From NCBI GenBank assembly GCA_030696305.1, contig JAUYSP010000066.1:1-39395 (forward strand): a stretch of DNA of 39,395 nt. Reading direction: 5' to 3'. This document shows, in pieces, positions 30,601-38,377 of the stretch. Source of the stretch: Legionellaceae bacterium. GTDB taxonomy: Bacteria > Pseudomonadota > Gammaproteobacteria > Legionellales > Legionellaceae. The translations under genes and the position numbers were made by a program. The notes under the pieces are model-generated. The model was not told where the DNA came from, did not search any database, and saw only the letters and a list, made by a program, of their open reading frames with translations. Each line of letters opens with the position of its first letter. Position 1 is the first letter of the stretch.

Positions 30601-31770
30601 CAATTGATTTTTAGATAAATCGATTAATGCGTATTTTGCAGCCTCATCAACCCATTGCTTGGGTAATTCGATATCCAAAAAAGATATTTCATCATATGCT
30701 ATCGGTTTGGGAGTAAAAGCATTACTTTCTCGTTGATCACCATGCGAAACATCCAAAACCAATTCACCGTTGGCGGTTTTTAAAGGCTTTGAATTAAAAA
30801 TGGTGGGTGGATTGCTGGCATTGAAAGTCGCAAATGCACGTGCATTTTTAGCTAATGCTTCAGCCGCTGCCGGCGTATAAAATTTTATTGCTTTAGGCAT
30901 ATTAGCAAAATGTTCATGTCGTATGATTTCTAACAACGCCTCATCAATCTGATATCGAGACGCAAATCGCTCTTTAAACAATTTAAAATCAATCAGTTCC
31001 TCTGTGTAGGTTGTCTCTTGTTGTTCTTGAGTTTCGACTGTTTCTTGTTGAATTATTTGCTGAGCTTCCTGAACTTGGTTTACTACGACATCTTGTTTTT
31101 GTTGTTGTTCTTCTACTTGGGTAAGTTCTACAGTGACATATTGACTCAACGAATCTCGAGTCTTTGGATTATTTTTGGTATTTTTCTTATTTATAACATC
31201 TCGCATCCATTGCTTTAACTTAATCTCTTCCCCAGCATCTTTCGTATCTTCATTATCAGTAACAAGGCGTTCAAATACTTTTGCTTGACCACCTTGATTA
31301 TAATCCCGTACTCGATTAATAATCTGTGTTTTAACGTCAGAAAAAATAGGGTCCTTAAATAAATCCTCTCCTGAAGTAGTGTATAAATTAAGGGGATAAA
31401 CAATTGTTTGCGCTATTTTATAACATTCATCAGCTAACAGTATTTTAGTTTGTTCACTCGTCAATCCATCTGATTCAAAAAACAAATCTAACCGTTGCAG
31501 GGATGTGCCATTTAACGCGGTGAAAAGAGCTTGATATTGAGGTAGGTCTTCACTAACTAATCCATGAATTGACAGTTGGGCAAATCCTAATTCTTTCGAG
31601 TGCTCGTTGATATGCCTGACTAAATCCAGCAGATCCTGCTGTGAAACAGGCGGTTTTAGTATTAAATTCACGGGTTTTTGTTGATGATTCAGTTGGGAAA
31701 GTACGTCCGGCAACGCGAAATTAGCGCTTGCATAATCAAAATCATACGCACCATACTTATTGATCGTCAT
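24637..31770 (-). CDS. giant protein (2377 aa) with degenerate SecA-like helicase core
   Basis: A paralogue of the 4057-aa giant, colinear with its residues from about 735 to 3130. An LRR-like segment lies at ~35-100. A Gln-rich coiled coil at ~219-260 starts VEEQQQKQDVVVNQV. A block at ~285-330 (MPKAIKFYTPAAAEALAKNA) matches the other giant. The long helical part leads to the Q-like motif STQMLSL and Walker A DTGQGKS at 1515-1521. Motif II reads NESD (1619-1622) where SecA has DEVD. Motif V reads GRNTN (1937-1941) where GRGTD is expected. Motif VI QSAGRTGREG (1965-1974) is intact. The loss of both Asp residues suggests nucleotide binding with weak or no hydrolysis. The C-terminus carries an acidic EEELGE patch about 20 residues from the end, like Dot/Icm E-block signals. 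No signal peptide or membrane helix is seen. A weak GAGAG precedes the ATG. Function unknown. Confidence 0.9.
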   Translation of the reverse strand: MTINKYGAYDFDYASANFALPDVLSQLNHQQKPVNLILKPPVSQQDLLDLVRHINEHSKELGFAQLSIHGLVSEDLPQYQALFTALNGTSLQRLDLFFESDGLTSEQTKILLADECYKIAQTIVYPLNLYTTSGEDLFKDPIFSDVKTQIINRVRDYNQGGQAKVFERLVTDNEDTKDAGEEIKLKQWMRDVINKKNTKNNPKTRDSLSQYVTVELTQVEEQQQKQDVVVNQVQEAQQIIQQETVETQEQQETTYTEELIDFKLFKERFASRYQIDEALLEIIRHEHFANMPKAIKFYTPAAAEALAKNARAFATFNASNPPTIFNSKPLKTANGELVLDVSHGDQRESNAFTPKPIAYDEISFLDIELPKQWVDEAAKYALIDLSKNQLNNLWIKYGDAGVAKLFTALSHCDELHSDLSTFIIQHYLNHFPHWSFIGSDEGDFYKILDKINNFGSNKLACLKEFLEATDGSPFDLGDLVSGFDTFWSEWEKLAKKDDVKLDQVLGRWTHKKSGNPLVYMERLLTILKNARDLNEQVSLFDADLILMEVSSSKPDAALSMYLSESSGPRIIKRGRDYLLFSKSIDDKWELTTLDRDTIEKQDDLDFEYVDSLGHPNTGNLLKFDKKHQPLYDHIIHKKAHLAHVPISLGNYDGYYASLYEEFKLIRKVMGFNYDPEEQDSQAYLPEGTIYKSYLNELVKYELSESGWSVGEDVINQRLLFAQKLYRYIGQQSKAIRLSNFVIPYELKQASVNSDMGLVGVLFLFFVAHAGYQGDKDIGSFLEDMDKLFEIEELVPVMFKELITLLDQGTFLNEQEGRAICASLSQLDSAESKAFKFDPCAYVGKLFLNLKQNKHATLRLIDHLGKNRFHFGYALDTGEYLGQNSIIAAFYHDDLLLFSRLLGNEKTEMFWAGSTDTAAIDRVKQQLVNIAKKKRPNNLGYAFNVIMSARNNFTYQQFITAFDAINELTEIAYSSVDEILKKQGFNLKSRSIPAVFNVDSTEIKNIIISLLLHLESGDLQIADIFKSPYQQLPIKVLREKLDESWRANGTKLTYLLGSVLNPLLIALKDALIVEDFKVLAIPALAGLGYVVKNFSDYSQINDLDKIEIIRRDTSKMVTMLLNIKERPNFLNKQNAIERTLETYTFKNYDYQTMYELLSMLDGMPERDYSEILKGYLDASKSFNNEQRQLLLTHITALHEQGLPSNYIQRFISKAQYLQNKSEQQIALLEHILAVFSADSKDVLLEWAMDSEKGYIETIALTSDIKEHRPAILGLFKSMADQSPSPLSQFIKSIGDLSTKKQKIITILAMSQLATSKDKAYTEHLGLLAQLKELTENELQALNNLLEHSNINLHCLDKKLSTRDKQKSFMQFIEEFEKAPFEERDAKVLAKQFDTSQVERVVNQFGDLNNDSAYPYQYRKQMMEAFLFINRAGYDLPVYNNKPAKDLSNEEIKTLFLKIKNNNKELIHLNDFQKRLYALGLIREAMYRATGEFPYSTQMLSLIDCMMHDGDVISNIDTGQGKSLIDSMKASLLWLESARVDITTSSTVDAQIYLETYRPFFSMLNITCGTKQIQATSPVGTYVLDGINVGTMSQLALFFAKAKVDGTEIGAKDDRVSLVMNESDYTVLDDRTVYRYAVTSGPDLIGKGSEWIYYAVNEFVTSNSFKNDTGIAEKKDIAKLRNQLKKKANELNVSQTYVNNLSDKKLRMLIESGIVVNYGFTENEDYVKTTRMEKQNGKEVSVPYLSIIMKDGKVNQETQYGRCQHQLLHARQNKLDAEENESSNQHRYPIKPESRTLISSNNKNMIDYYRSHKGFIWGSSGTVGSKKEIAWQYRKYGFKFSKVEPHQHKIAKRYPAVLYKNQDAQFKAIRAQLKRERRSKGYTAPCLVFFKNITQANAFNNTLNDFDTQLYTGANQDEFGVIVAAAKSGRKTITTTALGRNTNIKYDRQVGMDVIETFVGHRRGHVQSAGRTGREGSPGHVYWLLNKEELGQESIQDVQQRINAIQDKLEENAENQRSYDEDLYNILGYLLRELKSSAVTIDNEFFKTKWADFSEKLESDYYLARAKDGYNLTDFLTNVITEFNEITQAQLDPVKVEEEITHNYQLSKTQPLTVKNEVKQSDCTPADIIAYHFMENGNQTDSNVSEQTKAGIKDQLKQLFYSLDKKDFNRINKAYISFLQSDANKSLISEIRQIHTEVIAEFLTEQKAISEQTKGHWIKYTKHLNNMLSNRNYLLLFHGLMCGAAKESKPGNLKDMVKQSIDTLLTEYIEYSWFISSKSREEAKKLRTEISMATNLDDIVSKLTEKRNDNLNNKNTFGFFGKGKLDATLKHAVELAKTMRDTKSSTREYKNKLDSLEEELGENPTLGGRSTGMTGRTGK

Positions 31771-31807
31771 ACAAACTCTCTGTTTTAATTAAGATCTATA
31801 ATAAACA

Positions 31808-31836
31808 TCTATAGTTCAATTAAAGAACAAAATCAA
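31808..31836 (-). promoter_or_regulatory. candidate sigma-70 promoter for the 2377-aa gene
   Basis: Read on the minus strand: TTGATT (31836-31831), an exact 17-base spacer, then TATAGA (31813-31808). The expected start of transcription is about 30 bases before the ATG at 31770. Both hexamers match consensus at four or five of six positions. Confidence 0.45.
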
Positions 31837-31891
31837 GTTTCGACGTATCTTTGAGTAAAAAATAACTGGTATGCTTTAGAAAAAACTCAAA

Positions 31892-31921
31892 TTGACAAAT
31901 ACCCCACCTATCTGCTTGTAT
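31892..31921 (+). promoter_or_regulatory. candidate promoter for the two-helix membrane protein
   Basis: A perfect -35 TTGACA (31892-31897) is followed 18 bases later by TTGTAT (31916-31921), which is preceded by the TGn extension (TGC). The ATG of the plus-strand gene is at 31987, giving a leader of roughly 58 nt. Confidence 0.45.
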
Positions 31922-31986
31922 TTTTTGGAAATTGATTTTATCATGTCAAACTTCTAGTCCTTAGCGCACTTTAAGAGTGATGAAGT

Positions 31987-32673
31987 ATGATTTTACGTAA
32001 ACATGATTGGTTTTATGAAACTGTATTAAATGCAAAAATAAATACAATATTGGCCGCAATAAATTTGCTCCAGGCACTTAATCAAGTGATTAGGGAGTTA
32101 CCAGAGGGAGAAGATAAAACAATCTCTCAGAGGGCACTGAGTGAGTTTCTCCGAGGTATATTTCTTGCAGATCAACAGGATAAAAACTCTCTAGATGTTT
32201 TGATGGCCATAGAGAAACTAGAGCCGTTGAAGCAGATTATTCCAAATAACTTAGAATCACTCAGCAAAAATTTAAATACGTGTTTATATCAACAAGAGCA
32301 AACCGAGTTTTATAATTATCGCTTGAACTTAGCTTGGTGCTGGATTTATGAAATTCTGTTGATCGCTGCTATAGTTACGATATGTATTTTTTTTCCCGAA
32401 ATATGGGTCCTACCTATCTATCTTGCTTCCATCGCAGCTATTATTTTATTAACACAATTATTATATTGCTTGTTAGATGCTGGTTTCATAGAACGTCGTG
32501 CGAGCATTGGGGAGCGCTCAGCTATCGGTAGTAGTGCTCCTTGTATGACATTAGCTCAACAAAGTTTGCAGAATAATAATGAGAGCATAAGCGAATTAAG
32601 TATATTTCGCCAAGATAAATCAACGGATGTTGAGAGAAAGACTGTTCCAAGCCACCAAGCAGCAACAATTTAA
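31987..32673 (+). CDS. unrecognised protein with two membrane helices, 228 aa
   Basis: I do not recognise a family. Residues 1-110 are amphipathic helix (AKINTILAAINLLQALNQVI and similar) without signal peptide features. Two strongly hydrophobic segments at ~117-136 and ~140-163 form a hairpin with a very short loop (FPEIW). The 65-residue tail is polar, rich in Ser, Gln and Glu. Soluble helix, membrane hairpin and polar tail together resemble host-membrane-inserted effectors of intracellular bacteria, but no homology supports this and a plain inner-membrane protein is equally possible. The gene is divergent from the 2377-aa giant across a 216-bp AT-rich gap, the same arrangement as the repeat protein and the 4057-aa giant. 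The ATG used is the first in frame; the Shine-Dalgarno is weak. Confidence 0.7.
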   Translation: MILRKHDWFYETVLNAKINTILAAINLLQALNQVIRELPEGEDKTISQRALSEFLRGIFLADQQDKNSLDVLMAIEKLEPLKQIIPNNLESLSKNLNTCLYQQEQTEFYNYRLNLAWCWIYEILLIAAIVTICIFFPEIWVLPIYLASIAAIILLTQLLYCLLDAGFIERRASIGERSAIGSSAPCMTLAQQSLQNNNESISELSIFRQDKSTDVERKTVPSHQAATI

Positions 32674-32702
32674 TTACTTAGCATCCGGTTATTTGATCGG
32701 GC

Positions 32703-33005
32703 TTACTTCCAAAGCACATCACATTTAGCCTTTGCTGCAGCTTGCAATAACGCAATCACCGGCACCGCACGCATGGCTAAACTGATCTCATCTTCATCAT
32801 CGTCTGATTTGGCACGTTGAGATAAGTCATGTTGTTTTTCATGCTCAATCGCTTTTTGTAAATGAGCTAAAGCTGTAGGTACATCTTCAGCTAAAATAGC
32901 GCCAGGAATTGTGCCACTGTGTCCCATCAGGACTAATAAGCGTTTCGCAACATCACCAAATAAAGTAATGTTTTCATAAGCATCACATGAAAAAGTTATT
33001 AACAT
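32703..33005 (-). CDS. DUF1840 family protein
   Basis: A small cytoplasmic protein of 100 aa matching the DUF1840 pattern: MLITF at the start, FGDVAKRLLVLMGHSGTIPG (16-35), then AILAEDVPTALAHLQKAI, an acidic linker DDDEDE near 68-73, and a final helix RAVPVIALLQAAAKAK. The biochemical role of the family is not known. A strong AAGGAG stands five bases before the ATG, and the gene starts 9 bases after the gltX stop, so the two are cotranscribed. Confidence 0.85.
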   Translation of the reverse strand: MLITFSCDAYENITLFGDVAKRLLVLMGHSGTIPGAILAEDVPTALAHLQKAIEHEKQHDLSQRAKSDDDEDEISLAMRAVPVIALLQAAAKAKCDVLWK

Positions 33006-33014
33006 ACATTCTCC

Positions 33015-34403
33015 TTATTTAAGTACGAATTGCAATCGTTGCAATACCTTGTCTTTACCCATTAACGCCAATGTTGCATCAATAGAGGGTGATGTTGTGT
33101 TTCCTGTAATCGCAACACGCAGCGGTTGTGCAATTTTGCCAAGGCCAACGTTTTGCGCCATTGCTAAATCATTAATACACGTTTGTAAGTCATCGCGTTG
33201 CCAATTGTCTAAAGTGGCTAATTGATTATGCAACGCTGTGAGTAACGTTAAGGCCTCAGGTTGTAAATGTTTTTTGATAGCCTCTTCATCATATTTAATA
33301 GTCTCTGTATAAAAATAAAGACTTTTTTCGCATAACTCAGCTAATGTTTTACAGCGCTCTGCTTGTACTGAAATTAAGTCTTCTAACGCAGGGCCTCGTT
33401 TAATGTCGATACCACGCTGAGTAAATTGCCATGCTAACGCTTGTGCAACACTAGCTGGAGAATCAGATTTTTGATAATGCTGATTTAACCAATGCAGTTT
33501 ATCGTAATTGAAACTAGATACTCCCCTGCTTACATTGCGCAAATCAAAACTGGCTATCATTTCATCCAGGCTAAAAATTTCTTGATCTCCATGAGACCAT
33601 CCGAGCCGGACTAAATAATTTAATAATGCATGCGGCAAAAATCCGGCTTCTTTAAACTGCAACACACTCACCGCACCATGGCGTTTTGATAAGCGCTTGC
33701 CATCATCACCCAAAATCATGGGTAGGTGAGCAAAAACAGGGACTGGGGCATTTAAAGCTTGGAATAAATTGATTTGTCTCGGTGTGTTATTAATATGATC
33801 ATCACCACGAATAACATGAGTAATCTGCATATCCCAATCATCCACAACCACCGCAAAGTTGTATGTGGGATTGCCATCCGAGCGAAGAATAATTAAATCA
33901 TCTAACTCACGATTATCTACATGAATATCACCGTACACTTCGTCAACAAAGGATACGATACCAGTAGCCGGATTTTTAAAGCGCACAACATACGATGAAT
34001 TATCTGATGGCGAATCCACTTTATCTCGGCAACAACCGTCATAACGTGGTTTTTCTTTAGCTTCAAGTTGTTGAGCTCTTAATTGTTCTAACCGTTCTTT
34101 GCTACAATAGCAGCGATATGCCTTACCTTCATCTAATAACTGCTCCACAACTTGCATATAACGCGGATAACGTTGGGTTTGATAAAATGGACCTTCGTCA
34201 TAATCTAAACCAAGCCAATGCATGCCATCAAGAATAGCTTGGACCGATTCGGTAGTCGAACGCTCGCGATCCGTATCTTCAATTCGTAAAATAAACTGAC
34301 CTTGGTGATGCTTTGCATATAACCAAGAAAAAAGAGCAGTCCTCACCCCACCAACATGTAAAAACCCAGTAGGACTTGGGGCAAAACGCGTTCTAACTTG
34401 CAT
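33015..34403 (-). CDS. gltX: glutamyl-tRNA synthetase
   Basis: A class I aminoacyl-tRNA synthetase that charges tRNA-Glu. The HIGH-type signature is FLHVGG (14-19) after RFAPSPTG, and the KMSKS-type loop is KRLSKRHG (236-243). A zinc-site-like cluster is present: Cys98 and Cys100 in CYC, and Cys124/125 in YDGCCRD. The position where E. coli has His127 is Asp here. IEDTDRERS and [12 protein letters not shown] are family blocks. Length is 462 aa, as expected for bacterial GluRS. GGAG lies seven bases before the ATG. The gene is divergent from the hybrid kinase gene and heads a two-gene unit with the DUF1840 protein. Confidence 0.97.
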   Translation of the reverse strand: MQVRTRFAPSPTGFLHVGGVRTALFSWLYAKHHQGQFILRIEDTDRERSTTESVQAILDGMHWLGLDYDEGPFYQTQRYPRYMQVVEQLLDEGKAYRCYCSKERLEQLRAQQLEAKEKPRYDGCCRDKVDSPSDNSSYVVRFKNPATGIVSFVDEVYGDIHVDNRELDDLIILRSDGNPTYNFAVVVDDWDMQITHVIRGDDHINNTPRQINLFQALNAPVPVFAHLPMILGDDGKRLSKRHGAVSVLQFKEAGFLPHALLNYLVRLGWSHGDQEIFSLDEMIASFDLRNVSRGVSSFNYDKLHWLNQHYQKSDSPASVAQALAWQFTQRGIDIKRGPALEDLISVQAERCKTLAELCEKSLYFYTETIKYDEEAIKKHLQPEALTLLTALHNQLATLDNWQRDDLQTCINDLAMAQNVGLGKIAQPLRVAITGNTTSPSIDATLALMGKDKVLQRLQFVLK

Positions 34404-34420
34404 GAAAAATCTCCGCCAAA

Positions 34421-34448
34421 TTGCACTTCATAGTATGTGTGATATGAT
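34421..34448 (+). promoter_or_regulatory. candidate extended -10 promoter for the hybrid kinase gene
   Basis: TGATATGAT at 34440-34448 gives a TGn extension plus TATGAT; a poor -35 (TTGCAC, 34421-34426) lies 16 bases upstream. Transcription from here would begin near 34455, inside the longest open frame. This favours the start codon at 34480 over the ATG at 34402. Confidence 0.4.
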
Positions 34449-34479
34449 AGCCGACTTTACCGCCAGCATAAATGATTAT

Positions 34480-37020
34480 ATGAAGCACTTAGGGATAAAA
34501 TATCAACTTCGAATCATTACCTTAATACCCGTCCTATTAGTCGCACTCTTATGTGCTTTTTTTTATAACTATCAATATGATCATGAGCTCTTACTTCACA
34601 AACTATTTAGTCCAATACGCATAGAATCAGTGCATGATGCGCTAGGATGGTTATCTGTTGAATTGGATAATCAATTTATTCAACTCAATCGCTACCGCAT
34701 GTACATCATCACCATATGCATCACGTTATTTTGCTTATTCATAGCGCTCTGCGTTCATTATATCTTATCACGAGGTGTGTATCGCCCTATTGCCCGTCTA
34801 CGACGCAGTATGAAGCAAATTCTACGAAATGAATTTGAAACACAAATTAAAGTATCAAGTGCTGGCGAATTAGGCATCATCGAGCAAGGATGCGCTCATT
34901 TGCAACAACAATACTTAAACGTCGTTAATGAATTAAATCAACATATAGAAGTGGCTACGAATGACTTACAACAAAGCTTAGAACTACTCGAAGAAAAAAA
35001 TATTGAACTATTACTCGAAAAAAAGAAAATTGAAGAAAAAAGTCGGCAAAAATCAGAGTTTATAGCTAATATGAGTCATGAAATTCGAACACCGATGAAT
35101 GGTGTGATAGGTTTTACAAACGTGTTGTTGGATACTAAATTAGATGCGTTACAACTAGACTATGTAAAAACAATCAAATCTTCGGCACAAGATTTATTAG
35201 TCATAATCAATGATATTTTAGATTATTCAAAAATAGATGCGGGTAAATTACGTCTGGATTGCATTCCCTTGAACATTCGCGCTTGCATTGATGAAGTTCT
35301 TGCCTTAACAGCGCCTAATGCACATCAAAAGGGAATTGATCTTATTCCAATTACGGCGATCAATGTACCCAAAACTATGTTAGGTGACCCGTGGCGAATT
35401 AAACAAATTATTACGAATCTAATCACTAATGCCATCAAATTTACTGATCATGGGTATGTATTAATTCGAACTGAAATCGTGGAAGAATCTCATACAAATT
35501 ACACTATACGAATTTCAGTGAGCGATACAGGTATTGGTATGTCGGCTGAAACACAATCCACGCTATTTACCGCATTTACTCAAGCGGATACAACTACAAC
35601 ACGCCGTTACGGTGGTTCAGGTTTAGGTTTGATTATCTGCAAACGATTGGTAGAACATATGCAGGGACATATTTCCATTGAAAGTGAACCTCATAAAGGG
35701 GCTATGTTTACAGTTCATATCAAATTAGAAAAATTAGCCGCGTATGAGGCAGAAAAACATCAATTAGGTCATCTTGCTAAGATGAAAATTATTTGTTTTG
35801 ACGACAATCCCTTACACTTAGAGGCTTTATGTAGTGGCTTAGGTTATTTAGGCGTGCAGTATGTTGCTACAAATAGCTTAAATCAATTGACCCAAGTATT
35901 TGATGATCATCCTGATTGTCAATTAGCATTGATCAGTATTAACTCCAACTCTGAACGATTTGTCGCAGACATTTTACAGCGACAAACAATACCCTGCTTC
36001 CTGGTTTCTAAAACCTTTATTCAAGATTATCAAGCATTGGGTGCGTTGGGAGTTTTGTTTAAGCCGCCAAATTTACAAAAACTTCATCAACTCATCGAAT
36101 CCATTTCAGTTTCTCCCAAACAAGAAACATTCGATAACCTATATGAAAATAACAATCCAATTTTCAATAATGCACCGGCAAATTGGGCAGAAGAATCGGC
36201 TGTGGAATTGCAACATAATCAAGAAGATATATTGGCGACAGCCCCAGGTATCTATCGAGATCAAACGTTGCAACATCTGAGAACAAATTTACGCGCAAAG
36301 TACGCCAATTTACTCATCGCGGAAGATAATCTGATTAGCCAAATGCTCTTGAAATCACTTTTAAGTGAAAGTGCCGATGTAGATGCCGTAAACGACGGTG
36401 AAGAAACGATTTACGCGTGTGATCAAAAGCAGTATTCAGCGCTGCTGCTGGATTTGCAAATGCCCAAGCGGAATGGATTAGAAGCAGCAGCATTTATTCG
36501 TCAACGATCCACTTTAAATCAAAAAACGCCAATTATCTTAATTAGTGCAAATTGCCATGATATCCAACAAACATGTCTCCAAGAAGCAGGAATTGATTTA
36601 TGCTTACAAAAACCAATTGATGAACGTTATTTATTACATCATTTATTGCAGCTTCTTGAAAAAGCTGAAAATCCCGCTATCAATTGGGAATTGTGCATTG
36701 AAAAAGTATCCGGAAATCGAGCGCTTGCTGCAGAGTTTTTAGGCCGTTTTGTGGAAGAGTTACAACTCAATCGGGTCGAATTTTTAGAACTCTATCAGCA
36801 AAACAACCGCACTGAGCTAGAACGAGTAGCGCATAAACTACATGGGGCATGTTGTTTTTGCGGTGTCAGTCGCTTACAAAAACACGTTGCCGATTTAGAA
36901 AAACGGGTCTTGCATGTTAATCATGTGGATGAAGTCCAAGATATTTTTTTAAAATTAATCGAAGAAATTGATGCAGTGATCACTGATTACAAAGCATCTT
37001 ATCGCATGAAACTAAGTTAA
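34480..37020 (+). CDS. barA: BarA/GacS/LetS-type tripartite hybrid sensor kinase
   Basis: An inner-membrane sensor of the family that phosphorylates UvrY/GacA/LetA regulators and so controls Csr small RNAs; in Legionella the homologue switches on transmission and effector traits. Order (numbering from 34480): membrane helix ~12-28, a short periplasmic loop, membrane helix ~75-95, HAMP ~96-150, coiled coil, and HisKA with His200 in [12 protein letters not shown]. The HATPase has Asn317, DTGIG near 349 and GGSGLGL near 378. A degenerate receiver ~435-545 lacks the phospho-acceptor Asp. A full receiver has Asp658 in LLLDLQMP and Lys711, and the HPt domain has His785 in AHKLHGACC. An ATG at 34402 would overlap the gltX start codon; Met at 34480 begins the family-like [20 protein letters not shown]. 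pfp follows 12 bases downstream. Confidence 0.92.
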   Translation: MKHLGIKYQLRIITLIPVLLVALLCAFFYNYQYDHELLLHKLFSPIRIESVHDALGWLSVELDNQFIQLNRYRMYIITICITLFCLFIALCVHYILSRGVYRPIARLRRSMKQILRNEFETQIKVSSAGELGIIEQGCAHLQQQYLNVVNELNQHIEVATNDLQQSLELLEEKNIELLLEKKKIEEKSRQKSEFIANMSHEIRTPMNGVIGFTNVLLDTKLDALQLDYVKTIKSSAQDLLVIINDILDYSKIDAGKLRLDCIPLNIRACIDEVLALTAPNAHQKGIDLIPITAINVPKTMLGDPWRIKQIITNLITNAIKFTDHGYVLIRTEIVEESHTNYTIRISVSDTGIGMSAETQSTLFTAFTQADTTTTRRYGGSGLGLIICKRLVEHMQGHISIESEPHKGAMFTVHIKLEKLAAYEAEKHQLGHLAKMKIICFDDNPLHLEALCSGLGYLGVQYVATNSLNQLTQVFDDHPDCQLALISINSNSERFVADILQRQTIPCFLVSKTFIQDYQALGALGVLFKPPNLQKLHQLIESISVSPKQETFDNLYENNNPIFNNAPANWAEESAVELQHNQEDILATAPGIYRDQTLQHLRTNLRAKYANLLIAEDNLISQMLLKSLLSESADVDAVNDGEETIYACDQKQYSALLLDLQMPKRNGLEAAAFIRQRSTLNQKTPIILISANCHDIQQTCLQEAGIDLCLQKPIDERYLLHHLLQLLEKAENPAINWELCIEKVSGNRALAAEFLGRFVEELQLNRVEFLELYQQNNRTELERVAHKLHGACCFCGVSRLQKHVADLEKRVLHVNHVDEVQDIFLKLIEEIDAVITDYKASYRMKLS

Positions 37021-37032
37021 GGAAACAACGAT

Positions 37033-38262
37033 ATGAAAAATGTAATGTATGCTCAATCAGGCGGGGTGACCGCGGTAATCAATGCTTCTGCGTGCGCGGT
37101 AATCCAGACCGCACGCCAACATCCTGAACAAATGGGTACGGTATATGCAGCAAAAAATGGCATTATTGGCGCATTAAATGAAGAGTTAATTGACACATCT
37201 CTCGAAAGCGATGCCGCTATAGCCAAACTAATGCACACACCATCAGGAGCATTTGGCTCTTGTCGCTACAAATTAAAAGATAACGGTCCAGAATTTACCC
37301 GTTTATTAGAAGTATTCAAAGCACATAACATCGGCTATTTTTTTTATAATGGCGGGGGCGATTCTCAAGACACAGCAAATAAAATCGCAAAAATGAGCCA
37401 AGACATCGGTTACCCCGTTACATGTATTGGTATCCCAAAAACAGTAGACAATGATCTGCCGTTTACTGATGCTTGCCCTGGATTTGGCTCAGTAGCAAAA
37501 TACGTTGCTATTTCTACTCGAGAAGCAGGTTTTGATGTCGCATCCATGGCCGCATCGTCAACTAAAGTATTTATCTTGGAAGTAATGGGCCGACATGCTG
37601 GATGGATTGCTGCTGCGAGTGGTTTAGCAGGTATTGATAATCATGAGCCACCTCATATCATTTTATTTCCTGAGGTTCCTTTTGATCAAGCTCGTTTTTT
37701 ACAACGTGTGAGTGAATGTGAACAAAAATATGGCTATTGTGTCGTGGTCGTTTCTGAGGGTATTCGGAATCAAGATGGACAATTTTTAAGTGACGCGGGA
37801 TTACGTGACGCATTCGGGCATGCTCAATTAGGTGGCGTTGCTCCTGTTCTTGCTCAACTCATAAAAACAGAACTCAATTTAAAATACCATTGGGCCGTAG
37901 CGGATTATTTACAACGTGCCGCTAGACATATTGCGTCATCGGTTGATGTAGAACAAGCGTATGCTTTAGGAAAAGCAGCTGTAGAGCTCGCTTTATCTGG
38001 ACATAACGCTGTCATGCCCATTATTGTGCGCGAAGAGGATTCACCCTACCGTTGGTCTATTAGTCACGTACCGTTAGCAGATGTTGCTAATCAAGAAAAG
38101 AAAATGCCCGAATCATTCATTAGTTCGGATGGAATGGGGATCACTGATGCCTGCAGACGTTATTTAGCGCCGTTAATTCAAGGGGAAGCTTATCCACCAT
38201 ATATTGATGGTTTACCTGATTACGTGCGATTGAAGAATCAATTAGTGGCGAAAAAAACTTAA
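37033..38262 (+). CDS. pfp: pyrophosphate-dependent 6-phosphofructokinase
   Basis: Interconverts fructose 6-phosphate and fructose 1,6-bisphosphate with PPi as phosphoryl donor, so it can serve glycolysis and gluconeogenesis. The PPi type is read from GIPKTVDND (133-141), where Lys136 replaces the Gly of ATP enzymes, and from NGGGDSQDT with Asp110 in place of Gly. The substrate loop EVMGRHAGW (183-191) is intact. Length is 409 aa, as in the short bacterial PPi enzymes. AAGGA nine bases before the ATG and the short gap from the kinase gene imply cotranscription. A hairpin terminator follows the gene. Confidence 0.93.
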   Translation: MKNVMYAQSGGVTAVINASACAVIQTARQHPEQMGTVYAAKNGIIGALNEELIDTSLESDAAIAKLMHTPSGAFGSCRYKLKDNGPEFTRLLEVFKAHNIGYFFYNGGGDSQDTANKIAKMSQDIGYPVTCIGIPKTVDNDLPFTDACPGFGSVAKYVAISTREAGFDVASMAASSTKVFILEVMGRHAGWIAAASGLAGIDNHEPPHIILFPEVPFDQARFLQRVSECEQKYGYCVVVVSEGIRNQDGQFLSDAGLRDAFGHAQLGGVAPVLAQLIKTELNLKYHWAVADYLQRAARHIASSVDVEQAYALGKAAVELALSGHNAVMPIIVREEDSPYRWSISHVPLADVANQEKKMPESFISSDGMGITDACRRYLAPLIQGEAYPPYIDGLPDYVRLKNQLVAKKT

Positions 38263-38287
38263 GTTTTCCCATCAAAATCAGCTACGG

Positions 38288-38322
38288 CGACTTCCCGCAA
38301 CTATCTGCAGGAAGTCGTTTTT
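38288..38322 (+). terminator. rho-independent terminator after pfp
   Basis: An 8-bp stem (cgacttcc/ggaagtcg) is extended by three inner pairs (GCA/TGC) beyond a single mismatch, with a 6-base loop, and is followed by five T residues at 38318-38322. It lies 25 bases after the pfp stop codon. Confidence 0.75.
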
Positions 38323-38377
38323 CATACCCCCCCGGTCAGATAGCTGCGGTACCTGAGGCGTTACGTTTTAAAAATCC

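Noticed and set aside
3945-31770. The giants as the cell's own SecA
   Set aside because: They are two to four times SecA length with unrelated flanks, one has changed catalytic residues, and no C-terminal SecA zinc tail (CxCxSGxxxxxC) is visible.
35850-36115. The first receiver of the hybrid kinase as evidence of a broken gene
   Set aside because: A degenerate receiver before the active one is a usual feature of BarA/GacS-type kinases, and the frame is intact.
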